A DNA stretch of 64,000 bases from Leishmania donovani (taxonomy: Eukaryota > Euglenozoa > Kinetoplastea > Trypanosomatida > Trypanosomatidae), in contig NC_018263.1 in NCBI RefSeq assembly GCF_000227135.1, positions 549,601 through 613,600 on the forward strand. Direction: 5' to 3'. The position numbers and the translations under genes are program-made. Positions 40,988 through 51,300 of this stretch are shown piece after piece; position 1 is the first letter of the stretch, and every line of letters begins with the position of its first letter. The notes under the pieces are model-generated. The model did not search any database and was not told the DNA's origin. It worked only from the letters and a program-made list of their open reading frames with translations.

Positions 40988-41691
40988 ATGAGACAACTTA
41001 ACGGAACGGACATTCTTTTCTTTTCGGAAACGAGAGTGATGATAAAAATGATAAGCTGCTGTATGGTGTTTTTTTTTTGTTGCCTGCCACCGTCTGCATT
41101 CCCTGCCATACAGCAAGGTGTTCAGCCTACATTCAACCCCCCCCGCCCTCGGCCGGTCACAGGCACAGCGCATGGGGAGATGCAGCGGTAGGGCAAGCCC
41201 TGCAGCTGTGCGCCGACCCAGTCACCCGGGCACCGCCGCTGCGTCGAACAGTGCTCATACACACACACGCTCACACAGCAGCGGCCGTTGCGCCGGTCGC
41301 CACCCGGTGCACCCGCCACGGGGCCGGGCTCGGGCACCCCCACACCAGTGGGCAGTGTGAGGGCGGGGGCGCGATGCCTTTCGAGCCACCTCCACACTCC
41401 GCCCATCACATGAACGGCACGGACGCGTTCGCTGACCGCAGGGCGCGGCGACGCCACGCTCACCAGGACATGGCCGCCCGGCATCAGCGGGGATGCATTG
41501 CTGTGGCTCCGCTACGCCGTAGGCGCTTGGCTCGGCCACCACCAGAGGCGGCTCCGCAGTGGCAGGGGATAGGGGCGAGGGGCTGCTTGGCTTTTTCCAC
41601 ACACAATGCGTGGGGGCGCTGGACCCTGCGACACCACGCACTGAGGTGTCGCCCCGTCCTCATGGAGAGTCGGCACGCAGCTGGAAAAAAA
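40988..41691 (+). repeat. family A dispersed repeat, copy A4 (uninterrupted)
   Basis: A gap-free copy of about 0.7 kb: leader with ATGAGACAACTTAACGG, then GTGATGATAAAAATGATAAG, T-run, CCGTCTGCATTCCCTGCC, body, and GCACGCAGCTGG plus seven A. Against copy A1 the body shows only a handful of substitutions over nearly 600 bases. The leader and first 300 bases recur at 43758-44058. Confidence 0.78.
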
Positions 41692-42013
41692 GTATAGTGA
41701 TGCAGTGACACTCTCGCTGCTATTTGGGCCGCTGAGGCATACGACGGCAGCATCGGCGGCGCGCCGCGAGGCACCAACGTGGTTCTGAGGCATGCGTGCC
41801 CCGCAAGGTCGAGTCGAGCTCGACGTTCGGGGTCTGACCTTACCCGAGGTCACCGCTGGCGAGNNNNNNNNNNNNNNNNNNNNNNNNNNNNNNNNNNNNN
41901 NNNNNNNNNNNNNNNNNNNNNNNNNNNNNNNNNNNNNNNNNNNNNNNNNNNNNNNNNNNNNNCCCCGCAAGGTCGAGTCGAGCTCGACGTTCGGGGTCTG
42001 ACCTTACCCGAGG
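41692..42013. other. spacer with 65-base duplication around a gap (41864-41962 N)
   Basis: Bases 41799-41863 and 41963-42027 are the same 65-base sequence (CCCCGCAAGGTCGAG to CACCGCTGGCGAG) on either side of 99 N, again an unmerged overlap. Confidence 0.7.
41864..41962. other. assembly gap, 99 N
   Basis: A run of N between two identical 65-base stretches. Confidence 0.99.
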
Positions 42014-43010
42014 TCACCGCTGGCGAGCCCCGGCCGCCACTCCGCGCGGCTTTTTCGCTGCATCGAGGGGGCGCAGGCGGCGCGGATGACGCGGGCAAGT
42101 CTTGATCAGCCAGCCCCCGCCCCCTGTCTTGCGACCGCTCCACCAAAACCGGCTGCTGGAGCAGAACAGGCGCGCGCGTACGTTGCAGGATGATGTGGCT
42201 GCGCGATCGAGCCAAAACCCTGCATTCATGTGCCCGAGGCGAAAGAGTCCTCGCTGCATCGGCCCATTGCGCGGCCGAGACGCATCGAGCTTCTTCGAGT
42301 CACCACCACCGCGGAACCATACCCCCGGGCTCTGCAATTCATGAGTCATCTGGCCGTTGTAGGCCGACATGTCCATAATGCGCTTGTGTGGTGTAGAGGG
42401 TGACCGGAAGGCTGTTGATGTGAGGCCCGAAAGGCCTTGTGTGATCGGCAGGGCTCATCCCCAGGGGCGTGTCTCAGTTGTGGGACACAAGACTCTGGGG
42501 TGAGGTTGTTGGCTAGAAGAGTCTGGAGCAGCATGATGCCGTCCACGCGCAAATCCTCTCTCCCGTAGATGATCGACGCGAGAGGCGCCTCTTCAAGCAA
42601 GAGAGTCGCTCGCTGCGCCTGGTCTTTTCGAGACGCGCTTCAGACTCTCCTCACATACGACCATGACCTCGTTAGCCGGCTCCGCGTCAAGGCTCTTACC
42701 CCTCAGCTTCTGTACGTGCGGATTCCGTGCGCGCAGGAAAGCACGGCATGCCACCACGCGCGGTGCCGCATGCTCTTCCATCAGTCGCGCGCAGCCCTCG
42801 TCCACATTGGATCCCCGTCCCGCAAGAGGCGCCTGGACGTTCTAGGAGGACCAACTTGCTTTTCTTCGGCCTCGACAGAGCCGCTTGGTCAAGTCACCTT
42901 ACTACCGATGCCTCGCGAACAACTTGTCACTGGGCAGTGCTGTGTGCATCCTCAGCTTCGTCTCGAAGACGGACGTCGTGGACATCTTGAAGGGGGCGTG
43001 GGGCCTGTGC
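42014..43010 (-). pseudogene. candidate degenerate coding relic of unknown family
   Basis: On the minus strand several coding-like pieces follow one another in different frames with stops between them: near 43000-42900 (STTSVFETKLRMHTALPSDK), near 42830-42593 (ARLMEEHAAPRVVACRAFL, later DAEPANEVMVVCEESLKRV), near 42615-42400 (LEEAPLASIIYGREDLRVDG, then IMLLQTLLANNLTPESC), and near 42376-42014 (MDMSAYNGQMTHELQ, then GVWFRGGGDSKKLDASRP). The pieces have balanced amino-acid make-up, unlike chance frames in this GC-rich DNA, and they keep the same direction as the local genes. This looks like one old gene of some 300 codons with frameshifts, perhaps a mobile-element ORF because it lies among repeats. 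I do not recognise a domain, so the family is open. Confidence 0.4.
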
Positions 43011-43757
43011 CGACCTGAAAGGAAAGGGAAGAGGCTCCGAGAGTGAGGCGAGCGAAACGCTCTGTGAGGCGCTGGATTGCGTTGGTGCTGGAGGCAGCCA
43101 GGATGGCGAGGAAGAATAGAAGCAAGTAGGAAGAGAGAGGAAGCAGAGGTGATCGCATGCCGTGCGCTGCCTTCCGACGGAGATGACCTCACTAACGCGA
43201 GATCTCGTTCGTCACGCAACGCATAAATTCGATGGTCCACTTCCGAACGAGTCCGTCTTTCTTACCCGCTCAAACTTTGCGCACGCTGATTTGGTGCACA
43301 CTGGCGGTCTTCAAGCCTCCCCTTCCGAATATATATATATATAGAATAGAAAAACAACGCGTAAAAAAGGCAACCGAGGAGAGCGAAAGCGAGAAGAAAA
43401 AAAAAAGCAATCGCAACGCGGCCAAAGAGAGTGGGTCTTGACAACCAAACACAAGCAAAACAAGCACTGAGAGGCATCACTCCCCTGTAGTAGCCGAGTT
43501 CCACCACAGCACTGAGACCCTCCCACCCAAGGATGAGACTAGCACAGAGATAGGGAGAGGTTGTTATCTTTTTTTTTTCAAGGTTGGCTGTCGCCTTCTA
43601 GTTTCGAAATGGAAGTAAGGGGCGTAATGAAAAGCAACATAGCAAAGCAGTATCGTGATCGCATAGACTACAACCCCACACGCACACGATTGATGGAGAG
43701 GGATAAGAAAATTCGCCCGAGCAAAACACAAAAATAAAAGTGGACATGGTGCTGAGC
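43011..43757. other. intergenic region
   Basis: No gene seen. (AT)n at about 43329-43342, A-rich stretch after it, and a T-run at about 43570-43579. Confidence 0.4.
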
Positions 43758-44434
43758 ATGAGACAACTTAACGGAACGGACATTCTTTTCTTTTCGGAAA
43801 CGAGAGTGATGATAAAAATGATAAGCTGCTGTATGGTGTTTTTTTTTTGTTGCCTGCCACCGTCTGCATTCCCTGCCATACAGCAAGGAGTTCAGCCTAC
43901 ATTCAACCCCCCCCGCCCTCGGCCGGTCACAGGCACAGCGCATGGGGAGATGCAGCGGTAGGGCAAGCCCTGCAGCTGTGCGCCGACCCAGTCACCCGGG
44001 CACCGCCGCTGCGTCGAACAGTGGTCATACACACACACACAGCAGCGGCCGTTGCGCCGNNNNNNNNNNNNNNNNNNNNNNNNNNNNNNNNNNNNNNNNN
44101 NNNNNNNNNNNNNNNNNNNNNNNNNNNNNNNNNNNNNNNNNNNNNNNNNNNNNNNNNNNNNNNNNNNNNNNNNNNNNNNNNNNNNNNNNNNNNNNNNNNN
44201 NNNNNNNNNNNNNNNNNNNNNNNNNNNNNNNNNNNNNNNNNNNNNNNNNNNNNNNNNNNNNNNNNNNNNNNNNNNNNNNNNNNNNNNNNNNNNNNNNNNN
44301 NNNNNNNNNNNNNNNNNNNNNNAGGCGGCTCCGCAGTGGCAGGGGATAGGGGCGAGGGGCTGCTTGGCTTTTTCCACACACAATGCGTGGGGGCGCTGGA
44401 CCCTGCGACACCACGCACTGAGGTGTCGCCCCCC
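43758..44434 (+). repeat. family A dispersed repeat, copy A5 (cut by gap)
   Basis: Leader and first 300 bases like copy A4 (one change, CAAGGAGTTC for CAAGGTGTTC, and a shorter CA patch). 263 N interrupt it; the end is at GTGTCGCCCCCCGTCAT, without the last 30 bases and A-tail of A1 and A4. Copy A6 ends at the same place, so this is a second 3' end type. Confidence 0.75.
44060..44322. other. assembly gap, 263 N
   Basis: A gap inside family A copy A5, beginning after the same GTTGCGCCG as the gap in copy A3. Confidence 0.99.
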
Positions 44435-44753
44435 GTCATCGGGTTGAGAGGCCGGGAAAGGCCAAAGAAAAAATACGTGTAAGAAAAGCAAAGAAGTGCG
44501 CAGAGTCCTGTGCACAGAGGTGGGCAGCCGTTCACGCGTTTTTGAGGAAGGTGGCGAGAGTCTGGGAAGAGTCTGCCCGAACGAGTACGTGCAGGGCAGG
44601 CCAAAACAAGCAAAAAGAGGAGAAAGGCAGTAGGCGTGTGTGTGTGTTTAGTGGGAGGACGATGTACCTTTTTGAGATGGCATGCCCCCCCCCACCTTGC
44701 TTTCTGCGTTGTACGCGGCTCAGCTTCTTCCCTCCCAAATCCCTGTCTCCTCC
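44435..44753. other. 3' flank of ELMO gene
   Basis: No gene seen; likely 3' UTR of the ELMO-domain gene on the minus strand. A short (GT)n at about 44636-44647 and a C-run at about 44686-44693. Confidence 0.4.
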
Positions 44754-47561
44754 CTACTCCTGCTGCTCAGCGGGCCCACGGACTTGGCATGCGGCCTCCC
44801 GCATTATCTTCGCAGCACCCTTCCTCAAGAGCTTTCCCCGCAGCCGCGCCTTGATGTCGCCAAAATCGGCAATGCTAGGTCGGTTCGCCGGCACTGTGGA
44901 CTTCGTCATACTACCGTCGCCTGTGGGTCCGCCTTTTGGCCGCGACCTCCACGCTTCTGCAAACAGCGCCAGCGCTCCGACATAACACTCGCAGCAGACA
45001 TGCATGCCAGCGTACGAAGAAGGATGCGCCGCAGGCTCCGTCGTTTTAGCGGCGGCCTCATGTGATGTGGGAGAGGGGCGCTTGCCGTTCGCCGTCTTTT
45101 GCACCTCCTCGTCAAGAATGTGCTGTCCAGCTGCGTCCAGCACCAGCGCCGTGAAGTTGAAGCAAACCAGAACAAACGGCAGCTCATTCGAAACTCTGCC
45201 TCTTTTCGCGGCCACCAGTGCCTCGCCGCCGCGATGATTATGAGACGGGGAGTGAGAGGCCCCTTCGTCGGCTGGGTTGCGGCACAGTTGCCACAGCCGT
45301 TGCGCGAACGCAGGGTAGTAGTCGATGAGGTACAACAACTGAAGCACGCCGAGGACACCCGTTGCCCGAACATCGGTGGCAGGGTTGGACCCTTGAAATC
45401 CGATTGACTCCCACTTGACGGCCGTGGACGACGACGGCGGCGAGGAGGTGACTGGGGTAGATTCGGATGAATTCACGTTCCTACTCGGCCACGGAATCTT
45501 GCCCGTGAGAGTATTGAAGACAGTGAGCAGCATACGGCGATGCGTGGTGAGCTGCAACGAAACTGACTGAGACTTCAGAGCGCGTATAACACGCAGATGC
45601 TCTTCTGGTCCCCCAGGTGCGGAAGCCGTCTCGTCCACAGGCGCCACGCCGCTGAGCTCGTCACGATTAGGCCCACTACAAGCCGCCGTACTCGGCTGCG
45701 GCTGCTTCGCGACTGTCGACGCGCGACTAGCGCTGCCGCCGCAGCACCAAAAGATGGCGGCACGGACCGCTTTCTTCAGCGTCGGCAGTGCCATCACCGG
45801 CGGCGGGGCCTGCGGTAACACGATTGAAGAAGAACAAGCTCTGTCCGCCGTCCTCTCCTCAGCTTCGCACGCCCCTTTCGCGTCGCCTCTTCGGATCGCC
45901 TTCGTCAGATCCAGATATGCTTCGTAGAACGTGATGGGCGGCAGCGCGCGCGCAGGAAGCCGCATCGAATCAGTTGTCAGAGGATCTACATCGACGTCCT
46001 CGTCGTCCCAGATCCGCGGCAGCGAGTGATTAGTTCCTGAGAACGAGAGTACCTGCTGCATGAAAACGGCGCCTCGATTATCGGCGTAAGGTATGTTACG
46101 GTCGCCCGCCATGCCAGCATAGGACGCTCGCTCATTATCGTCCATCCCACTTACTGGAGAGAAGGCACCCTCGTCGCTGGCGTCGGCGCCTTCAGCTGCG
46201 TAGACGACGCGCCGGCTACCCACGGAGCCATTCGCCGCGGCGCCCCCGCTACTGCGATAAGACATGGCAGACTTGTCCTTCGTGTGAACTGTCGTCGTTG
46301 ACGGCTCTGATAGGATGCTCGTCGGCGGCTGCAGCAGCGTGTCGGATACGTCGAGTCGCATCGCCGCAGATGCGGCACTGTTCTTACATCCTTCCACAGG
46401 ATGTGGCTCGCATGTCTCGCTCGCGTACGCGAGATCGAGCTGCCTCACAGCCTCCTCGCGCAGCGTGGTAGGCTTGCCGTCGGCGTCGCCGCAATCGCCC
46501 TCGAGCTCCGTGACAGTGAAGGACGACGAAGAGGACGAAGAGGACGAGCTAACCTCTTCTGAAGGATCTTTGTGCACCCGAGTGAGCACCTCAATCGGTT
46601 GCTGCACCGCTGTCAACACTTGTGGTGAGCTTCTGACATGTGCGCCGCCTCCCGTGGGTGTCCTCGGCTTACTCGCTGCTAAAGCAAGCGATGACAACCC
46701 ACCGACGCTGCTCGCCGGGCCGCAGGACTCACCGACAGAAGGAACAAGACCACTTGTAGCAGTCGCGCGTGCGACGTGATTCGATCGAGCTGCCTCGGGC
46801 ACATCTGTGACGCTCATGAACGCCTCGCCGCCGATCGTCACGGTTGTCGGCGAGACGGACGGATCAGTGGGTGCCGACTGCGAATGGGTGTCAGCAGTGG
46901 CGCGGTCTTCTTCGCCGGACAGGTCGCTCCAACTAATCCAACAGCGGGGGCCGGTGCTGCCGGCGCCTCGCCTGCCTAGTGGCGCCAGTGCGGGCGGTGC
47001 GCCATCTGCCGGCGGAGGCGGCAACGGAAGCGGGCCGAGAGGTGCCGTAAAATTGTCCAAGTCAAAATACTTGTCCTCAGCCCCCGCTCCTGCGCGGACC
47101 GTATGACTGCGTGGCCACGATGGCCTCGTCGGCGCAGCGTGATTCGCCTCGTTGCCGCCGTCTTCATGGGGGAACGGAGATCGAATGGTGGAAACGGTTG
47201 ATGGGCCCGCGGTCGCTGTCGCCGTGGCGTTGTTGTGCATGCTTTCAAAGGCAGCTGTGGTACCGTGGAAGCCTGAAGATACACCAGAGCTCCAGCATTT
47301 CACGCTCGGCGCCCCGATCGCTGGCATCTGTGTGTTTTCCTCGCAGCGCATGAGCCTTGGCGAGGGCGAAGGCGACGCTAGCGCTCCTCCGGCAATCGAG
47401 CCGAGAACTTGGAACGCATCCACATTCGGATATACAGCAGTGTCGTCATCACCGCCTTCCTCCGTCTGCCCCTCGTCCTTGGAAGATGACCGTGCTACAT
47501 CCTGCTCGCGGTATTCGCGGCGGTACTTCTTCAGAACGGCATTCTTCTGCAACAGCGACAT
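44754..47561 (-). CDS. ELMO-domain protein with long disordered N terminus
   Basis: A 935-residue protein. The start is ATG 47561 (MSLLQKNAVLKKYRREYRE); the frame is open to 47624 but with no ATG there. Residues 1 to about 600 are Ser/Ala/Pro/Gly-rich and probably unstructured, including a run of Ser near 345-355. From about 650 to 890 lies an ELMO/CED-12 domain: HRRMLLTVFNTLTGK, then WESIGFQGSNPATDVRATG (the 'W..IGFQG.(D/N)P.TD.R..G' signature, with its Arg), GVLGVLQLLYLIDYYP, then LPFVLVCFNFTALVLDA, and CCECYVGALALFAEAW near the end. ELMOD proteins act as GTPase-activating proteins for ARL2 and other ARF-family GTPases, with the signature Arg needed for activity. Single-domain ELMOD proteins are near 300 residues, so the 600-residue extension is unusual. 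A Gly/Ser insertion lies inside the domain near 690-705 and another near 755-765. Confidence 0.85.
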   Translation of the reverse strand: MSLLQKNAVLKKYRREYREQDVARSSSKDEGQTEEGGDDDTAVYPNVDAFQVLGSIAGGALASPSPSPRLMRCEENTQMPAIGAPSVKCWSSGVSSGFHGTTAAFESMHNNATATATAGPSTVSTIRSPFPHEDGGNEANHAAPTRPSWPRSHTVRAGAGAEDKYFDLDNFTAPLGPLPLPPPPADGAPPALAPLGRRGAGSTGPRCWISWSDLSGEEDRATADTHSQSAPTDPSVSPTTVTIGGEAFMSVTDVPEAARSNHVARATATSGLVPSVGESCGPASSVGGLSSLALAASKPRTPTGGGAHVRSSPQVLTAVQQPIEVLTRVHKDPSEEVSSSSSSSSSSFTVTELEGDCGDADGKPTTLREEAVRQLDLAYASETCEPHPVEGCKNSAASAAMRLDVSDTLLQPPTSILSEPSTTTVHTKDKSAMSYRSSGGAAANGSVGSRRVVYAAEGADASDEGAFSPVSGMDDNERASYAGMAGDRNIPYADNRGAVFMQQVLSFSGTNHSLPRIWDDEDVDVDPLTTDSMRLPARALPPITFYEAYLDLTKAIRRGDAKGACEAEERTADRACSSSIVLPQAPPPVMALPTLKKAVRAAIFWCCGGSASRASTVAKQPQPSTAACSGPNRDELSGVAPVDETASAPGGPEEHLRVIRALKSQSVSLQLTTHRRMLLTVFNTLTGKIPWPSRNVNSSESTPVTSSPPSSSTAVKWESIGFQGSNPATDVRATGVLGVLQLLYLIDYYPAFAQRLWQLCRNPADEGASHSPSHNHRGGEALVAAKRGRVSNELPFVLVCFNFTALVLDAAGQHILDEEVQKTANGKRPSPTSHEAAAKTTEPAAHPSSYAGMHVCCECYVGALALFAEAWRSRPKGGPTGDGSMTKSTVPANRPSIADFGDIKARLRGKLLRKGAAKIMREAACQVRGPAEQQE

Positions 47562-48631
47562 CGTCACAGACGCATCAGGTGGAGGGGGGAGGGCAGTGCG
47601 ACAGAAAGCACGAGGATTCGCCAATCAGCCGCAGCCACAATCATAAACCGCCACCTCCTCAACGAGCGCGCCGCGGAGGAGAGCAAGGCGAGTATGTGAG
47701 GAAACGGAGACGGAGAGGGAGAAGACAGCCAACCTAGAAAACTATAAACCTAAAACAGGTGCCGGCGAGGAGGTCGCTGATACCTCAGGTAAAGACGCGA
47801 CTGACCGGTACTGCGGGATGCGCAATCACAAGCCAAGTAGCGCCTTTGTGGGAGCGTGTGTGTCGGCACGTTGAGTGAGTGTCAGCCCGCAGTCGCCACC
47901 GCCCTTCAAGGGTCCCTACGTCGTCGAGAGGCGCCTGTGGGATAGTGCGGTCGTTGAGAGGGGTATCCACCAGAAATCAGGGGCGCTAGAAGAAATAAAA
48001 AACGAAACCCGCAACACCGCCCAGCACAGAGGCTTGGCGGTCCGTCGATGAAAAGATGGAAAAACCTGCAGCAGCCCGAAACAAGCAAAGGCTCCCTAGC
48101 ACAACTCCGGCACAGGCGGCCGTAGTAACGCGCCACAGATGTTCAAATGGGTGAAGGACAAAGCCCCACGGGCAGGCAAGCCAGTCGGGTGCGCACACAA
48201 ACACCGGCCACTTTCCGCGCCACGAAGCACTGAAACGGGTCAAACACACCGAAGCAGAGGGAGACAAGAGGGCACAGACAATGAAGAAAGACGCGGGAAG
48301 AGGCACTCCGTTTCAGTTCTTTCCTGAATCAGCAAGGACACCACCCGAAAGAGATGCGCGCTATCGGTGTGCTGAATCGAGCGCACACATGCGCGCAACA
48401 ACAAGCCTCTTTGGAAGACGCCCATGGTACAGCACACTGCGCACTGCGCATGAGCTCCACCGCTGGCACAATCCTTCAGGGCGTTCAAGCTAGGCCGCAC
48501 CATACTTGTTGATTCAAGATACACCAGTGCAAGCGTACCTCCTTCAAATATGTCGCACAGACCACACACACACAGAATAATGACAACATCCTCGTTTCCT
48601 ACTTCCTCGCGCATAGAACATTCACTCACAT
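47562..48631. other. intergenic region
   Basis: No gene seen. The plus-strand purine-rich run at 47697-47727 is a pyrimidine tract on the coding strand and a good candidate splice acceptor for the ELMO gene. The rest is unremarkable. Confidence 0.45.
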
Positions 48632-49182
48632 GACGGGGCGACACCTCAGTGCGTGGTGTCGCAGGGTCCAGCGCCCCCACGCATTGCGTACGGAAAAAGC
48701 CAAGCAGCCCCTCGCCCCTATCCCCTGCCACTGCGGANNNNNNNNNNNNNNNNNNNNNNNNNNNNNNNNNNNNNNNNNNNNNNNNNNNNNNNNNNNNNNN
48801 NNNNNNNNNNNNNNNNNNNNNNNNNNNNNNNNNNNNNNNNNNNNNNNNNNNNNNNNNNNNNNNNNNNNNNNNNNNNNNNNNNNNNNNNNNNNNNNNNNNN
48901 NNNNNNNNNNNNNNNNNNNNNNNNNNNNNNNNNNNNNNNNNNNNNNNNNNNNNNNNNNNNNNNNNNNNNNNNNCGGGTGGCGACCGGCGCAACGGCCGCT
49001 GCTGTGTGTGTGTGTGTGAGCACTGTTCGACGCAGCGGTGGTGCCCGGGTGACTGGGTCGGCGCACGGCTGCAGGGCTTGCCCTACCGCTGCATCTCCCC
49101 ATGCGCTGTGCCTGTGACCGGCCGAGGGCGGGAGTTGAGTGTAGGCTGAACTCCTTGCTGTATGGCAGGGAATGCAGACGGT
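48632..49182 (-). repeat. family A dispersed repeat, copy A6 (reverse orientation, with gap)
   Basis: The only copy here in the same direction as transcription. Reading on the minus strand it begins with CCGTCTGCATTCCCTGCC near 49182, like A4 and A5, and ends at GTGTCGCCCCGTCAT near 48632, like A5. 236 N interrupt it. It lies between the TRIM-like gene's stop and the ELMO gene's start, in the TRIM-like gene's probable 3' UTR or spacer. Confidence 0.75.
48738..48973. other. assembly gap, 236 N
   Basis: A gap inside family A copy A6, flanked by the same internal positions of the element as the gap in copy A2. Confidence 0.99.
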
Positions 49183-51300
49183 ACGGAAAAGGGAAGCACC
49201 CGAGAGGGCACCCCGTGCAGACGAGAGACGGAGAAGGAATAAACGCACGGGATACCAAAGGAGAAAGGCAAGGGCAAGCAAACGCCACGAAAAGAGCGCA
49301 CAGGCATGTGCACGTCGACGAGGCGGAACGCTCGACAAAAGAAGGTCACCGCACCGACGAATAAAGCATAGGCATGCGCACACCTGGGGTCTAAATGTGA
49401 AAGAGGGAAAAAAGGCGTAGAGAAAGTGGTGAGAGAAGGGAGTCACACGGATTTGCAGCACCGTAGCAGGGCCGCGGAAAGAAGGGTATGCATTGCCGTT
49501 ACAGAACTTGTTCCACTACTACCCAGGTTATCCTAATCCCCCTTTCCGCCCTCTTCACGCTCGCACCCCATGAATGCGGTACTCCACCGCGCAGCAGTAG
49601 GAGGCCACCCTTCGACGCTCCTCTCTCCCTGCTATCTGTAGGTATGCATGTGCATATGTGTGTCTGCGTGTAAACAAGCTCGAGATGACGCTGCCCTTTG
49701 CACCCGGATTGTGCCGCCTTTACCGCGGGTACACCAGGGAGGACGGGGAAAGGAAAGAGGGTTGGTGCCCCGCGACTGTGCAAACAACACTCACCACCGC
49801 CTAGCAATGCAGCCGCTCGAACTGAAACGCTAACGTCTCCAGCCGCGCAAGGTTCTCCTTGGGTCCCCGCAACCTGCCGAGCTTCGAAGCTTAGCCTCTT
49901 CGCAACGGCGCCGCTGTGATAAAATGTAGGCGCTGATCCATTCACATGGAAAAGTGCGCCGTCGCGCTCTTTCACGGTGCGCGTCACGCATCTCCTTAGA
50001 CCCTTCACCAGCACCGCTTGCGTTCCCCTTTGGTGATGGCAAGATGTCTGTGCCGCTCCCTACGCGTGTAAAGTGCCGTAAAGAGCGAGTGAGGGAAAAA
50101 GGAGAGGAGTGCCTGTGATGGCACTGGTAAGCTTATCGGGGTGTCATTGTGCTGACCCTTTACCCGTATGTGCAACTTTTCATGATGAGGTCGCTTTCCC
50201 TGTGCATGAGGAGAGTAGAAAAGGAGTGGGGATACACCAAGGGCAGAACTCACAAGGAGAGAGAGAGAGAGCAGCGTGTACAGGATAAACCGGTCAAAGC
50301 AAAGAGGCATTTGAGCCTGTCTAAACAAAACGAAAAAGATGGCACGCGGCCGTGACTGACTGACGTTGCCACTCGCAGTGCAAGCTGCACGCCACCAGCA
50401 CTCGAGCATTCGGCAGCGCGTTGCCATCACATCAGCATCGCAAAGGGGAAGAAACGGCATAACAGAGCTCACGCAGCAATCCCTGATAACGGTATCGAGC
50501 AGAGCCGTGGCAAGGCGCCTGAGTTTCTTTTTTTTTACGAAGCGTGCAAGAGCGTTTAGTGCGTGGGGATTTGGGGTGGAGAGCAACTCGGCAACCCTGG
50601 ATGGGTCATACCTTTCTTTTTTGGTGGTGGTGGTGGTGATGGTTGGTCTCTCTAACGGGAGTGCGACCGAGCACACGGTCGAGCGTCGCACGTCTCTTCT
50701 AGTGCCCCGAACTACGTGCCGTCACACAAACTTCCCCTTCTCTTTGCTTCACCACACCATTTACTTCACAGCCCACCCACCCACCCACCCCCACAGCACG
50801 GCATGCGCGTGCCGCGGAAAACAGTCAAAGCCCCGCAGTGCTCCCTGGTAGCGGGGGAGGTGGAGGCAGTGAACAGATCTACGTGGGAAGCAAAATTAAA
50901 AAACCATGTCACAAGACCACCCGTGTCGATCGCCCGCGTCAACTACAAAGAAGAATGTACAGCGCAATGCAACAGACAGGCTACCGGGGAGGGCAAGCGT
51001 CAAGGGTGGCGAGAGACAGCGGAAAAGACTGATACGGAGATGGGTGCGCGTGCGGAACCCTTTTAAAGCCATGGTGTTGTGCAGGAGAAGGAGCGAGAGG
51101 AGACGCACAAGGACTCACTCCACGTAGCGCTTCACACGAAGCAGAGGCGGCGTAAAAAAAAAAAGAGAGGGCAAGAAGGATCGGGCAGCAAGTCTAAACA
51201 TCTACTTATCTAAATGAACGAGAACGAAAAAAAAATGCCCACACGCGAAAGACAAACGACGCGACCATATCCCTTGGCGGCCAAAGCAACCGTCATTCAT
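49183..51300. other. intergenic region, 3' side of TRIM-like gene
   Basis: No supported gene in 2.1 kb. An open frame at 49499-50014 on the minus strand has no ATG at its start and no domain. (CCCA)-type run at about 50770-50790, GGTGGT run at about 50622-50636, A-runs near 51153 and 51228. Confidence 0.45.

Noticed and set aside
49499..50014. Minus-strand open frame of 171 codons
   Set aside because: Begins with GTG, not ATG, and shows no domain or good composition.
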